A stretch of DNA of 64,000 bases from the NCBI GenBank assembly GCA_902582315.1, contig CACHRP010000001.1, forward strand, positions 124,001 to 188,000, read 5' to 3'. Below are positions 22,732 to 31,226 of this stretch, piece by piece. Below the pieces are notes generated by a model. That model was not told the DNA's origin. It ran no database searches and was given only the letters and a program-made list of their open reading frames with translations. The stretch's first letter is position 1; each line of letters starts with the position of its first letter. Made by a program: the position numbers and the translations under genes. The stretch comes from an uncultured Pelagibacteraceae bacterium. GTDB taxonomy: Bacteria; Pseudomonadota; Alphaproteobacteria; Pelagibacterales; Pelagibacteraceae.

Positions 22732-24503
22732 TGAAATACCCCAAAGAATATTTAGATGAAATAAAAACAAGACTAAAAGTCTCAAATGTTGTTTCTAAAT
22801 ATGTCCAGCTTAAAAAAAGAGGAAAAGAATATGTTGGATTATCACCTTTCAAAAATGAAAAAACGCCATCATTCACTGTAAATGATGATAAAGGATTTTT
22901 TCATTGTTTTAGCACATCTGAGCATGGAAACATATTTGACTTCTTGATGAAAACACAAAATCTCAGATTTGGGGAGGCCGTAAAGACTTTAGCCTTACAA
23001 GCAGGAATGAGACCTTATACTTTTTCTAAAGCAGATGAGGAAAGAGAAAATGCATGGAAAGAATATACAGGGATATATTCTGAATATGTAAACTTCTTTC
23101 ATAATCAATTATTAAATAATTCTGATTGTAAAAATAGTTTGGAATATCTTAAAAATAGAAAATTAACTTTAGAAACGATTAAAAATTTCAAACTAGGTTT
23201 TGTAAAAAAAAATTTAAACCTATTTTATGATTTAGAAAAAAAATTTGGGAAAAAATCAGTTAAGGAATGTGGCATTTTTTATTTCGACGAAAAAAAAAAT
23301 ATTTATGTAGATAGATTTAGAGACAGAATTATTTTTCCCATTAATACGATATCTAGTTTACCAATAGCTATTGGCGGAAGAATCATGCAAAAAAATTCCT
23401 TTTTTGCAAAATATATAAACTCACCTGAAACGCAATTTTTTAAAAAAGGAAATAACCTTTACAACATTGATAGAGCAAGACGATTATCCAATATATCAGA
23501 TCAGATTTTTTTAGTCGAGGGGTACATGGATGTTATTGGTCTAAATAATTATGGAATTGAAAATTGTGTTGCAAATCTAGGAACAGCACTAACTGAAAAC
23601 CAGATAGCGCTTTTAAATCAGTTTTTTAATGAAATTGTTATCTGTTTTGATGGTGATGAGAGCGGATACAAAGCTGCTGTGCGTGCTGCTGAGAATTCAG
23701 TTAAAGAATTGAAACCCGAAAAGCAAATTTCTTTCTTATTTTTACCTGAAAACGAGGATCCTGATACTTTTATTTCTAAAAATGGTAAAGAAAATTTTTT
23801 AAAATATTACCAATCAAATAAAATACTAATTCACCAATTTTTATTTGAAAATTTAAAAAAACAATCAAATAATTCTCCTACATCTCTTGCAATTCTAGAA
23901 AAGAAATTAAGATATATTAGCAATTCAATTAAAGACCAATACATAAAGAAATATATTTTAGATTTTTTTTTAGGAAAAATTTCCCAACTCACACCAAATT
24001 TATCTAAAAGTAAAAAATTTGCAATAAAGCACGTTGCTTCGTTAAGCACCACAAAAAAAATTTATAATGAGTCTATTTCTATTACAAAGGAACAGCTTCA
24101 AGAATTTTCTATTTTATACTTAATAATCAATAATTTTAATTTTTTTAAAAAAAATTCTAAATTATTGAGTGATGTAGACCTCATAACAATTGATGGTATG
24201 AATATATTGTCGAAGCTAAAAGAATTAATTAATTCAAATGATGAAATAAATTTAAATATGCTACCAATTGATAATGATATGTTAATTAAAATCAATAAGT
24301 TTGCATCAGTAAAACATATTTCAAAAAATATTCAAAGAGATGAAGACAAAATTAAGGAAATTTTTTCTGAAATGAAAAAGGACTTAAAAAATTTAATTTT
24401 AGAAAGACAGATTCTTGAGTTAGAATCGAAGTTTTCAAAGAATATGGATCAAACTACTCTTGATGAGATTATAGAGTTAAAAAAATTACAAAATAACAAC
24501 TAA
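22728..24503 (+). CDS. dnaG: DNA primase with degenerate zinc-binding domain
   Basis: Synthesises RNA primers at the replication fork. The 591 residues have the primase N-terminal domain, catalytic core with RFRDRIIFPI, and a Toprim domain with LVEGYMD (Glu) and CFDGDESG (the D-x-D pair), then a helicase-binding C-terminal region. The N-terminal CHC2 finger is unusual: the usual C-P-F-H is S-P-F-K (Ser39, Lys42), and the usual C-F-G-C is C-F-S-T (Cys60, Thr63), so three of four zinc ligands are gone although the surrounding NEKTPSFTVND and HGNIFDF are conserved. The macromolecular-synthesis order yqeY-dnaG-rpoD is intact. Confidence 0.97.
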   Translation: MMKYPKEYLDEIKTRLKVSNVVSKYVQLKKRGKEYVGLSPFKNEKTPSFTVNDDKGFFHCFSTSEHGNIFDFLMKTQNLRFGEAVKTLALQAGMRPYTFSKADEERENAWKEYTGIYSEYVNFFHNQLLNNSDCKNSLEYLKNRKLTLETIKNFKLGFVKKNLNLFYDLEKKFGKKSVKECGIFYFDEKKNIYVDRFRDRIIFPINTISSLPIAIGGRIMQKNSFFAKYINSPETQFFKKGNNLYNIDRARRLSNISDQIFLVEGYMDVIGLNNYGIENCVANLGTALTENQIALLNQFFNEIVICFDGDESGYKAAVRAAENSVKELKPEKQISFLFLPENEDPDTFISKNGKENFLKYYQSNKILIHQFLFENLKKQSNNSPTSLAILEKKLRYISNSIKDQYIKKYILDFFLGKISQLTPNLSKSKKFAIKHVASLSTTKKIYNESISITKEQLQEFSILYLIINNFNFFKKNSKLLSDVDLITIDGMNILSKLKELINSNDEINLNMLPIDNDMLIKINKFASVKHISKNIQRDEDKIKEIFSEMKKDLKNLILERQILELESKFSKNMDQTTLDEIIELKKLQNNN

Positions 24504-24507
24504 ATAT

Positions 24508-24555
24508 AGAGATTTTTAAATGGATTTTTTTAAAATAGTCATTATATAAATCTCT
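24508..24555. other. inverted repeat in the dnaG-rpoD gap
   Basis: AGAGATTT (24508-24515) is matched by AAATCTCT (24548-24555) across 32 bases, just before the rpoD GTG. It could form a leader structure or be chance in AT-rich DNA. A mild regulatory element is possible. Confidence 0.3.
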
Positions 24556-24570
24556 CTAGATTAAAATATA

Positions 24571-26406
24571 GTGGAACGAATTATTACAAAATCATTTGCA
24601 AGATTAATGGGCAGAGGCATCCATAGAGGCTTTATAACCCATGAGGAACTTAATAAATCTTTAGGCAAAAGAAACCTTTCGAAGGAAAATTTGGCTCAGG
24701 CTTTTATACATATTTTAGATGAAAAAATTTCATTGGTAGAAAAAAAATCGGATTTTAAAGTTTTAAAAAAAAGAGATGGACAAAATAAAGATGAAGGTAA
24801 ATCAGTTGAAAAAAGTGATGACCCAATCAGAATGTATCTCAGAGAAATGGGTGGTGTTGAGTTACTTTCCAGAGAAGGTGAGATTGCAATAGCCAAAAGA
24901 ATTGAAGCAGGAAAAGATGTTATGTTGAATGCTCTATCTCAAAGCCCGATAACAGCTCAACAATTTTTTGAGTGGAATGAAAAACTTCAAAAAGATGAAA
25001 TTTTAGTAAGAGAGATTATCGACATAGATACCAATTATATGGAAGAGGAAAATTCCTCAAGCACAAGTAAAAAAGATAATAATGATGAAAAAAAAGAGTC
25101 ATCAGATAAAAATGATACTGTTAATGAGGAAGAGGATGAATTTAACCCAACCCTTGCAGCGATGGAAAGTGAAATTAAGCCAAAGGTACTAAAAACTGTT
25201 CACGAACTTACAAAAGAGTATAGTAAGCTAATTAAATATCAGAAAGAAAGTTTAGATTGTGTTCTACAATCAAATACATTCAGCAGTTCAAAAGAAAAAA
25301 ATTACAAAAAAATTGTTGAAAAGATTTTAATTGATATAAAATCATTACAGCTTTCTCCTTCAGTATTAGAGGAACTTGTACAAAAACATCATAATGAAAA
25401 TAAAAAAATTATTTCTCTGGAAGGAAATCTATTGAGGCTCGCTTTAGATCATAAAATTTCTAGAAATGAATTTTTAAAATTTTACATAGGAAATGAAATT
25501 AATCCAAATTTGAAAACATTTCTTGATACTAATTCTTCATGGAAACAGTTTTTTCAGAAAAATAAAGATGAATTCAAAAATATAAGGGATCGATTGGTTG
25601 AAACAAGTCATAGGCTTGGTATATCAGTTACTGAGTTTAAAAAGTTATTAAGCCGAGTCCAAAAAGGTGAAAAAGAATCTAGAATTGCAAAAAAAGAGAT
25701 GGTTGAGGCCAATTTAAGATTAGTAATTTCCATAGCAAAAAAATATACAAATAGAGGATTGCAGTTCCTAGATTTAATTCAAGAGGGAAATATTGGATTA
25801 ATGAAAGCCGTTGATAAGTTTGAATATAGAAGAGGATATAAGTTTTCTACATATGCTACATGGTGGATCAGACAAGCAATCACAAGATCAATTGCAGATC
25901 AAGCTAGAACTATTAGGATTCCTGTGCATATGATTGAAACAATAAATAAAATAGTTAGAACTCAGAGGTTAATACTTAGTGAATTTGGCAGAGAAGCTAC
26001 GCCGGAGGAACTTGCAAAGAAACTGAGAATGCCTCTTGAGAAAGTTAGAAAAGTTTTAAAAATTTCAAAAGAACCAGTATCATTAGAAAAACCTGTTGGC
26101 GATGAAGAGGATAGCAGTTTAGGAGATTTTATAGAAGATACAAAAGCTTTAGCGCCTTTAGAACAAGCAATTAAGTCAAATTTAAGTGAGGCAACAACAA
26201 AAATTTTGTCTACTCTGACTCCAAGAGAGGAGAGAGTTTTAAGGATGAGATTTGGCGTTGGAATGAACACAGATCATACTCTTGAAGAAGTAGGATTGCA
26301 GTTTTCTGTAACTAGAGAAAGAATAAGACAAATCGAAGCCAAAGCGCTTAGAAAATTAAAACATCCAAGCAGATCAAAACAATTAAAGAGTTTCCTAGAG
26401 AGTTAA
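24571..26406 (+). CDS. rpoD: RNA polymerase sigma factor RpoD (sigma-70)
   Basis: Housekeeping sigma factor of 611 residues, starting at GTG. Region 1.2 is [21 protein letters not shown] (about 86-106), followed by an acidic non-conserved region shorter than in enterics. Regions 2.1-2.4 contain [33 protein letters not shown] (-10 recognition), and region 4.2 has [21 protein letters not shown] (-35 recognition). It follows dnaG by 67 bases. The -35/-10 boxes proposed elsewhere in this annotation assume this factor. Confidence 0.98.
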   Translation: MERIITKSFARLMGRGIHRGFITHEELNKSLGKRNLSKENLAQAFIHILDEKISLVEKKSDFKVLKKRDGQNKDEGKSVEKSDDPIRMYLREMGGVELLSREGEIAIAKRIEAGKDVMLNALSQSPITAQQFFEWNEKLQKDEILVREIIDIDTNYMEEENSSSTSKKDNNDEKKESSDKNDTVNEEEDEFNPTLAAMESEIKPKVLKTVHELTKEYSKLIKYQKESLDCVLQSNTFSSSKEKNYKKIVEKILIDIKSLQLSPSVLEELVQKHHNENKKIISLEGNLLRLALDHKISRNEFLKFYIGNEINPNLKTFLDTNSSWKQFFQKNKDEFKNIRDRLVETSHRLGISVTEFKKLLSRVQKGEKESRIAKKEMVEANLRLVISIAKKYTNRGLQFLDLIQEGNIGLMKAVDKFEYRRGYKFSTYATWWIRQAITRSIADQARTIRIPVHMIETINKIVRTQRLILSEFGREATPEELAKKLRMPLEKVRKVLKISKEPVSLEKPVGDEEDSSLGDFIEDTKALAPLEQAIKSNLSEATTKILSTLTPREERVLRMRFGVGMNTDHTLEEVGLQFSVTRERIRQIEAKALRKLKHPSRSKQLKSFLES

Positions 26407-26418
26407 TATGGATTAATG

Positions 26419-26440
26419 TTTTGCATTGATGCAAAATTTT
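26419..26440 (+). terminator. hairpin with short T run after rpoD, overlapping the next start
   Basis: TTTTGCA (26419-26425), loop TTGA, TGCAAAA (26430-26436), then TTTT. The stem is perfect but AT-rich. It could be a weak terminator after rpoD. The ATG of the next gene (26429) lies in its loop and stem, so it might also limit translation of that gene. Confidence 0.35.
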
Positions 26441-27121
26441 AAATTAAATAGAGAAATCGCACATTTAGCTGTTCTACAAAGAATTGAACTTTGTGGGCCT
26501 AATTTAAAGAGATTAAGAAAATTATTTGGAAGATATTTTTTTTCAGTATTTTTATCTAAATATTTTATTAATCTCGATCTAATTTCTCAAAACTACTATA
26601 ATTTAATGTATAAAGAGTTCTTATTAATCAAAAACTATATTAATGAGAGTGATAAGGTTTTAAGTATCGGTTCTGGAATAGGAGGCTTAGAAGTTCTTAT
26701 TAATCAAAAATTAAATAATCACATAACCTTTATTGAAAAGAACTATGTTTCTAAAAAAGTTAAGTACGGATGGGATAAAGAAAATAAAGAGGCTTATAAT
26801 AATTTAAATCTATTAAAAGAATTTTTGTTGTATAATGGTATTAAAAAGGAAAGTTTCAATTTATTTGATTTTGATAAAAAAAAATTTCCTCATACTAAAT
26901 TTGATGTAATTATCTCATTGTATTCATTAGATTACCATTATGAGTTTAATTTGTATAAAGATTATCTTTTCAGGGTTATGAACCCTAAAAGTGTTTTAAT
27001 TTTTGATACTATTAGGCCAGAATTTTTTAATAGTGTTTTTAAAAAAGTCGAGATAATTAAGCAAGATTTAGATACAATTCATAAATCCAAACGAATTGCC
27101 TGTAAAGATTTTAGAAATTAA
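26429..27121 (+). CDS. putative SAM-dependent methyltransferase
   Basis: 230-residue protein (from ATG at 26429; an adjacent TTG is also in frame). The middle contains a class I methyltransferase motif I, VLSIGSGIGGLEVLI (about 76-90), followed by an acidic residue in TFIEKN and a motif IV-like FDVIISLYSLDYHYE (about 155-169). The N-terminal 60 residues are unassigned. The stop shares a base with the start of the polysaccharide-type membrane gene downstream, so a sugar or lipid methyl acceptor at the cell surface is plausible but unproven. Confidence 0.65.
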   Translation: MQNFKLNREIAHLAVLQRIELCGPNLKRLRKLFGRYFFSVFLSKYFINLDLISQNYYNLMYKEFLLIKNYINESDKVLSIGSGIGGLEVLINQKLNNHITFIEKNYVSKKVKYGWDKENKEAYNNLNLLKEFLLYNGIKKESFNLFDFDKKKFPHTKFDVIISLYSLDYHYEFNLYKDYLFRVMNPKSVLIFDTIRPEFFNSVFKKVEIIKQDLDTIHKSKRIACKDFRN

Positions 27122-28368
27122 TGAAAAAAGAAGCTGAATATAAATTCATAATAGTTTTATTTTCTTTGATGCCAATTTCGATGATTGTAGGACAAGCCGT
27201 CTCCTTAATAAATATCGTAATGATTTCAATTTTTATGATAGTCAAATTAGTAATATTGAAAAACTATGATTTTACAAAGAATTTATCTTTTAAATTGTTA
27301 TTAATTCTTTATGTATATCTTCTATTTAATACTTTAATTTCACTCGATGCTGGATTTAGCTTTATAAGAAATTTTGGATTTATCAGATTTATCTTTTTAT
27401 TTGTAGCTATAAATTATTTTTTTTTCATTTACAAAAATAAATATACATTTCTTAAATTCTGGTGTTTCACAATCCTAATAGTTATCACTGACTCTTATAT
27501 AGAATATTTTTTTGGAAAAAATATTTTGGGATATGGCCAAGATATTTATTCAGATAGAATAGTTAGTTTTTTCAAAGACGAGCCTATCGTTGCTGGATAT
27601 TTAAACGGGTTTTTCTTCCTAATTCTTGGTTACCTATTCAATAAAATAAATAATCAAAACAAAAATTTATTAAATTTATTAATAATTTTGAGTTTATTGT
27701 ACTTAGTATGCGTTATTCTTACAGGTGAAAGGTCTAACACCATCAAAGCAATAATCGGATTAAGTATATTTTATTTTCTAAACAATAATTTTAGTTTAAA
27801 GAAAAGAATATTTGTCTTTTTAGTTTTAATAGTTGCAACAACAGTTTTAATATCAAATTCAAATTATCTTAAATATAGATACTTTGATAACATAATAAGT
27901 CCGATTTTAAATGCAGATAAACGAGAAAATTTTCTCAAGGAAAATATTTATATAAAACATTATAAATCCGGTTATGCAGTTTTCAAAAATAATCTTTTAT
28001 TTGGAGTAGGCAATAAAAACTACAGAATTGAAACAAGAGGTGAAAATCAATATGCAAAAGAAAACTATATTCCTGATACACATCCTCACCAAATCTATTT
28101 TGAGTTGTTATCAGAACATGGTCTCATTGGAACAACAATTATATTATCATTAATTTTCTTTTTGATTTTCAGAAATATAAAAATTTGTATAGCTTCAAAA
28201 AATTCTTTACAACTTGGAGCATTAAGTTTTTTGATAATAAATTTTTTGCCGTTATTACCAAGCGGTTCTTTTTTTAGTGATTTGAATATGTCTCTTTTTA
28301 TTATCAATCTTTCTATCTACATAGCATCTAATCCATCATCAAACATATTCTGTAAAAAAATTAAATAG
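27121..28368 (+). CDS. O-antigen ligase/polymerase-family membrane protein
   Basis: 415-residue, very hydrophobic protein with about ten predicted membrane segments. The family features of WaaL/Wzy proteins are visible: LTGERSN (about 200-206) and, in the large loop, HPHQIYFELLSEHGLIG (about 321-337). Such proteins join or polymerise surface glycans at the periplasmic face of the inner membrane. It is coupled to the methyltransferase gene and sits just upstream of a tRNA gene, a typical place for a strain-variable surface locus. Ligase and polymerase cannot be told apart from the sequence. Confidence 0.8.
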   Translation: MKKEAEYKFIIVLFSLMPISMIVGQAVSLINIVMISIFMIVKLVILKNYDFTKNLSFKLLLILYVYLLFNTLISLDAGFSFIRNFGFIRFIFLFVAINYFFFIYKNKYTFLKFWCFTILIVITDSYIEYFFGKNILGYGQDIYSDRIVSFFKDEPIVAGYLNGFFFLILGYLFNKINNQNKNLLNLLIILSLLYLVCVILTGERSNTIKAIIGLSIFYFLNNNFSLKKRIFVFLVLIVATTVLISNSNYLKYRYFDNIISPILNADKRENFLKENIYIKHYKSGYAVFKNNLLFGVGNKNYRIETRGENQYAKENYIPDTHPHQIYFELLSEHGLIGTTIILSLIFFLIFRNIKICIASKNSLQLGALSFLIINFLPLLPSGSFFSDLNMSLFIINLSIYIASNPSSNIFCKKIK

Positions 28369-28389
28369 AATGAATTTTTTAATTAAAGT

Positions 28390-28398
28390 TGATATAAT
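28390..28398 (+). promoter_or_regulatory. extended -10 promoter for tRNA
   Basis: T-G-A followed by perfect TATAAT (28393-28398), an extended -10 element 31 bases before the tRNA. A clear -35 box is not seen, which fits extended -10 promoters. Confidence 0.5.
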
Positions 28399-28429
28399 CC
28401 TGAAAAAACAGTAAAACAAAATACAAAAC

Positions 28430-28506
28430 GGGCCTGTAGCTCAGTTGGTTAGAGCAGTACACTCATAATGTATTGGTCCCAGGTTCGAGTCCTGGCGGGC
28501 CCACCA
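28430..28506 (+). tRNA. tRNA with CAT anticodon, probably tRNA-Ile2 (lysidine-modified)
   Basis: Complete 77-base cloverleaf: acceptor GGGCCTG/CGGGCCC, D stem GCTC/GAGC, anticodon stem GTACA/TGTAT with loop CTCATAA, T stem CCAGG/CCTGG, and encoded CCA. The CAT anticodon would fit elongator Met or Ile2. The acceptor has C4-G69 and C5-G68, the pairs known to mark tRNA-Ile2 for TilS, whereas elongator Met usually differs there, so Ile2 is favoured. tilS itself is at 61.6-62.6 kb. Confidence 0.93.
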
Positions 28507-28514
28507 TTACTATA

Positions 28515-29111
28515 CTATTCTTTAACAAATTTCTCTAAACTATCGAACAAAGCCTCAATGTTATTATCATTACTTTTTATAATCGAGGCAAATTCTTCTT
28601 TTTGTGTTCTAGCTAAACTTAAACCCTCAATTATCAAATCTCTAATTAAAGGTTTCTCAGGATTTTTGGTGTAAATTCTCCATTCGATCTTAACTTCAGG
28701 TCTATCTTTTGTGGCAACAAGAACACTAGATACAATAGTGTATTTATCATTTTTTTTATCTTTTGAAATTACATTTATTTTAGGATTTGAATATTCAGAT
28801 AAACGACTTGAGAAACTTTTAAGGAAGTAATCTTCGAACAATTTCGCATATTTTTTCTTTTGTTCTTCTGAAATTTCTTTCCTGTGTTTACCCAAAGTAT
28901 ACAAACCGATCCCCTTTATATCTACTGTATCTTTTGCTAACTCTTGAAGCTCAATCATTTTTTCTTTTTTTGAAATTTCTTTGCTTAATGTTTCCGATGC
29001 TCTATTAACGGTAGATTGCACAAAAACATCTGGTTCAATTGCTATTGAAAAGTTTGAAAATTGAAAACAAAATATAAAAAAAAATAAAAAATTTAAACTT
29101 TTATTTATCAT
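28515..29111 (-). CDS. mlaC: MlaC/Ttg2D-family phospholipid-binding periplasmic protein
   Basis: 198-residue exported protein with an N-terminal signal segment (hydrophobic 7-24, FFFIFCFQFSNFSIA). The rest matches MlaC (Tol_Tol_Ttg2): LGKHRKEISEEQKKKYAKLFEDYF near the middle (about 74-97) and KIEWRIYTK and IRDLIIEGLSL in the second half. MlaC shuttles phospholipid between the outer-membrane MlaA complex and the inner-membrane MlaFEDB transporter. mlaA lies just upstream on the same strand, 15 bases away; the ABC-transporter genes are not in the window. Confidence 0.88.
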   Translation of the reverse strand: MINKSLNFLFFFIFCFQFSNFSIAIEPDVFVQSTVNRASETLSKEISKKEKMIELQELAKDTVDIKGIGLYTLGKHRKEISEEQKKKYAKLFEDYFLKSFSSRLSEYSNPKINVISKDKKNDKYTIVSSVLVATKDRPEVKIEWRIYTKNPEKPLIRDLIIEGLSLARTQKEEFASIIKSNDNNIEALFDSLEKFVKE

Positions 29112-29126
29112 ACAAGTTAGTGCAAA

Positions 29127-29885
29127 TTAATTTGATTGAAGATCGTCCCAATCGCTGTCATCTTGTGTATCTATGATTTTATTTGAATTAAGTATTTTTT
29201 GTTTTCTGTCTTGCAGGTATAAGCTTCTAACGGATGCATAGAAATCCATCGAATTGGTTTCTAAATTATCAAATGCCTCAAGATTTTTTGATCTAAAATT
29301 AATACCATCAGTTCCTTTAGAAAAATAAAAATCTGAGTCTTTAAAATATTGCGTGTCATTTTTAACGGTAATATTGTACCAAGGATCCCCACCTAAAATA
29401 CTTGCGATTGTACCGACGCTATCTCTAATAGTTGATGGACCAAGTATTGGAAGTACCAAATAACATCCTTCATCAACACCCCAAGCACCTAGTGTTTGTC
29501 CATAATCTTCTTTTCGATAATCTTTTGCCAAGCCCATTTGTTGTGCTACATCAAAAATTCCAAAAATACCTATCGTTGTGTTAACCGTAAGTCTTGCAGT
29601 ATTTAATCCTGCAGCTCTTAGATCTCCCTGCAGCAAATTATTTGGAATCGTCACAAGATTAGACAGGTTACTTAAAACATTGCTTGTTCCTGTCCGCACT
29701 GGCAATGGTAATTTTCTATATCCTTTTGCAACTGGTTTAAAAATTATTTTATCCAAGCCCTGATTAAAAGCAAATGTAGCCCTGTTTAAGCCTTCAAAAC
29801 AATCTTTTACTTCTTCAGCATTCGACCTGTTCGTAAAGGTTGATATTACAATTGTTGCGATCACAATACTTAATAATTTTTTCAT
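29127..29885 (-). CDS. mlaA: MlaA/VacJ-family protein without a lipobox
   Basis: 252 residues from the ATG at 29885, which is followed by a good signal peptide (MKKLLSIVIATIVISTF, cleavage likely after SNA). An in-frame ATG at 29924 would add 13 residues. The mature part matches MlaA: CFEGLNRATFAFN, PNNLLQGDLRAA, and DYGQTLGAWGVDEGCYLVLP. MlaA removes mislocalised phospholipid from the outer leaflet of the outer membrane. Enterobacterial MlaA is a lipoprotein; here no Cys lies at the expected cleavage site, so this form is probably not lipidated. It pairs with mlaC. Confidence 0.9.
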   Translation of the reverse strand: MKKLLSIVIATIVISTFTNRSNAEEVKDCFEGLNRATFAFNQGLDKIIFKPVAKGYRKLPLPVRTGTSNVLSNLSNLVTIPNNLLQGDLRAAGLNTARLTVNTTIGIFGIFDVAQQMGLAKDYRKEDYGQTLGAWGVDEGCYLVLPILGPSTIRDSVGTIASILGGDPWYNITVKNDTQYFKDSDFYFSKGTDGINFRSKNLEAFDNLETNSMDFYASVRSLYLQDRKQKILNSNKIIDTQDDSDWDDLQSN

Positions 29886-29951
29886 ATAAAGGCTTTTATA
29901 AAGATTATATATAATCTTAAACATATAATATAGTTAAAAAAAAGGTCAAAT

Positions 29952-30671
29952 ATGCTTAGAAATTTGAGGAAAATTTATTCTCCAAACTTTGAAATCAAAA
30001 AAAGAAAAAAAAGCGAAATTAGATCAATTATACTCCATTATACTGGAATGAAAAATGAAAAAGCCGCTCTGAATAAATTAACAAATTTTGATTCTAGAGT
30101 AAGTTGTCATTATTTTATAACTTATTCAGGTGAAATAATAAATTTAGTGCCAGATTTATATATTTCATGGCACGCAGGAAAATCTAAATGGAGAAAAATT
30201 AAATCACTTAATAATAACTCAATCGGAATTGAAATCGCTAATCAAGGACATAATATTAAATACGAAAATTTTAAAAAAAAACAAATTAAGTCTATTTTAT
30301 TTTTAGTTTCAAATCTAAAAAAAAAGTATAGTATTAAAAAAAGTAATATATTGGGTCACTCAGATATATCTCCAGACAGAAAAAAAGATCCAGGAGAAAA
30401 ATTTCCATGGAAATTAATGTATGAGAAAAAACTTGGTATTTGGCACAACATCAAAAATTCGACTTTAAGGAAATTACGGAATAAAAAATGTACCGAAAAC
30501 GAAAAGAAAAATTTTTTCAAAAATTTGAGAGAAATTGGTTATAATTCAAAAAATAAAATACTGTTAATAGAAGCTTTTCAAAGAAGATTCAGACAAGGCT
30601 TAATAAATGGAAAAATAGATAAAGAGTGTTTATTTATAAGCATTTCCATTAAAAAAATAAATAAAGATTGA
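29952..30671 (+). CDS. N-acetylmuramoyl-L-alanine amidase, AmpD/AmiD type
   Basis: 239-residue Amidase_2 protein that would cleave the muramyl-peptide amide bond. The zinc ligands are readable as His29 (ILHYTG), His136 (GHSDISP) and Asp146 (KKDPGEKFPW), in the usual order, with SCHYFITYSGEI and WHAGKS between. I see no clear signal peptide at the N-terminus, which favours a cytoplasmic, AmpD-like recycling role, though this is not certain. The C-terminal 70 residues are a Lys-rich extension resembling the peptidoglycan-binding tail of AmiD proteins. It diverges from mlaA and precedes rnpB. Confidence 0.87.
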   Translation: MLRNLRKIYSPNFEIKKRKKSEIRSIILHYTGMKNEKAALNKLTNFDSRVSCHYFITYSGEIINLVPDLYISWHAGKSKWRKIKSLNNNSIGIEIANQGHNIKYENFKKKQIKSILFLVSNLKKKYSIKKSNILGHSDISPDRKKDPGEKFPWKLMYEKKLGIWHNIKNSTLRKLRNKKCTENEKKNFFKNLREIGYNSKNKILLIEAFQRRFRQGLINGKIDKECLFISISIKKINKD

Positions 30672-30695
30672 AAATCTTTTTAATTGCATTAAATA
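30668..30695 (+). promoter_or_regulatory. candidate promoter for rnpB
   Basis: TTGAAA (30668-30673), a 16-base spacer and TAAATA (30690-30695), placing the start near 30702, exactly at the 5-prime strand of RNase P helix P1. The -35 box overlaps the amidase stop codon. Confidence 0.5.
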
Positions 30696-30700
30696 GGAAC

Positions 30701-31054
30701 TGCCAGATAAACGACTTGTCACTTTATTAATTTAAAGAGGAAAGTCCGGGCTCTGCAAAGACACGGTGCCAGGTAATACCTGGCGGGGGAAACCCTAGGG
30801 ATAGTGCCACAGAAAATAAACCGCCTTAACGAGGCAAGGGTGAAAAGGTGTGGTAAGAGCACACCGGCTGAACTGGTAACAGTTAGCGCATGGAAAACCC
30901 CACCGAGAGCAAGACCAAGTAGAGATGACATTGTTTTAACAAAAAACAGTCTTTGGTTAGTCATCGGGGTTGGTTGCTTGAGCTTAAAAGTGATTTTAAG
31001 CCTAGATAAATGATAAGTTTAAATGACAAAACCCGGCTTATAGTTTATCTGGCA
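30701..31054 (+). ncRNA. rnpB: RNase P RNA, bacterial type A
   Basis: Catalytic RNA that removes 5-prime leaders from tRNA precursors. The terminal helix P1 is clear: GCCAGATAAAC at 30702-30712 pairs with GTTTATCTGGC at 31043-31053. The conserved core segments are in order: GAGGAAAGTCCGGGCTC (30736-30752), the CACAGAAA element (about 30808-30815), GAGCAAGACCAAGTAGAG and TAGAGATGACA (about 30920-30930), and CAAAACCCGGCTTA near the 3-prime end (CR-V). Two open frames crossing this RNA are not genes. The next gene, mraZ, has its own promoter 93 bases beyond. Confidence 0.97.
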
Positions 31055-31146
31055 ATCTAGAAAAAAATTCATTTATCTGACTAAAACTACCAAATAAAAA
31101 AAATTCACCTGATAATATTAAGCATATTCTAGCATAAAATTATATA
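31055..31146. other. intergenic between rnpB and the mraZ promoter
   Basis: AT-rich 92 bases with no gene, RNA or good terminator that I can identify. Confidence 0.4.
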
Positions 31147-31175
31147 TTGACGTGTAGGTTGAAAACCCATATTAT
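31147..31175 (+). promoter_or_regulatory. sigma-70 promoter of the mraZ-led dcw cluster
   Basis: TTGACG (31147-31152), exactly 17 bases, TATTAT (31170-31175). This is one of the best -35/-10 pairs in the window. The start would lie near 31182, about 45 bases before the mraZ ATG, and inside the MraZ repeats. Confidence 0.65.
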
Positions 31176-31189
31176 CCCATAAATTCCCA
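31165..31189 (-). promoter_or_regulatory. MraZ operator: three TGGGN repeats with 5-base spacers
   Basis: On the minus strand TGGGA (31189-31185), TGGGA (31179-31175) and TGGGT (31169-31165) recur every 10 bases with 5-base spacers, the pattern known for MraZ binding sites upstream of dcw operons. A fourth TGGGA lies on the plus strand at 31194-31198, forming a small inverted repeat with the third. The repeats cover the -10 box and predicted start site, as expected for autorepression. Confidence 0.72.
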
Positions 31190-31226
31190 AATGTGGGATT
31201 TTTAAGGGAAAAAAGGTTTATGAATT

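Noticed and set aside
28430..28506. Reading this tRNA as elongator tRNA-Met
   Set aside because: The anticodon permits it, but the acceptor pairs at 4-69 and 5-68 match Ile2; kept as second choice only.
30719..31013. Two open frames (minus 81 codons, plus 69 codons) within RNase P RNA
   Set aside because: The region is a structured RNA with conserved core elements; frames are by chance, helped by its higher GC content.
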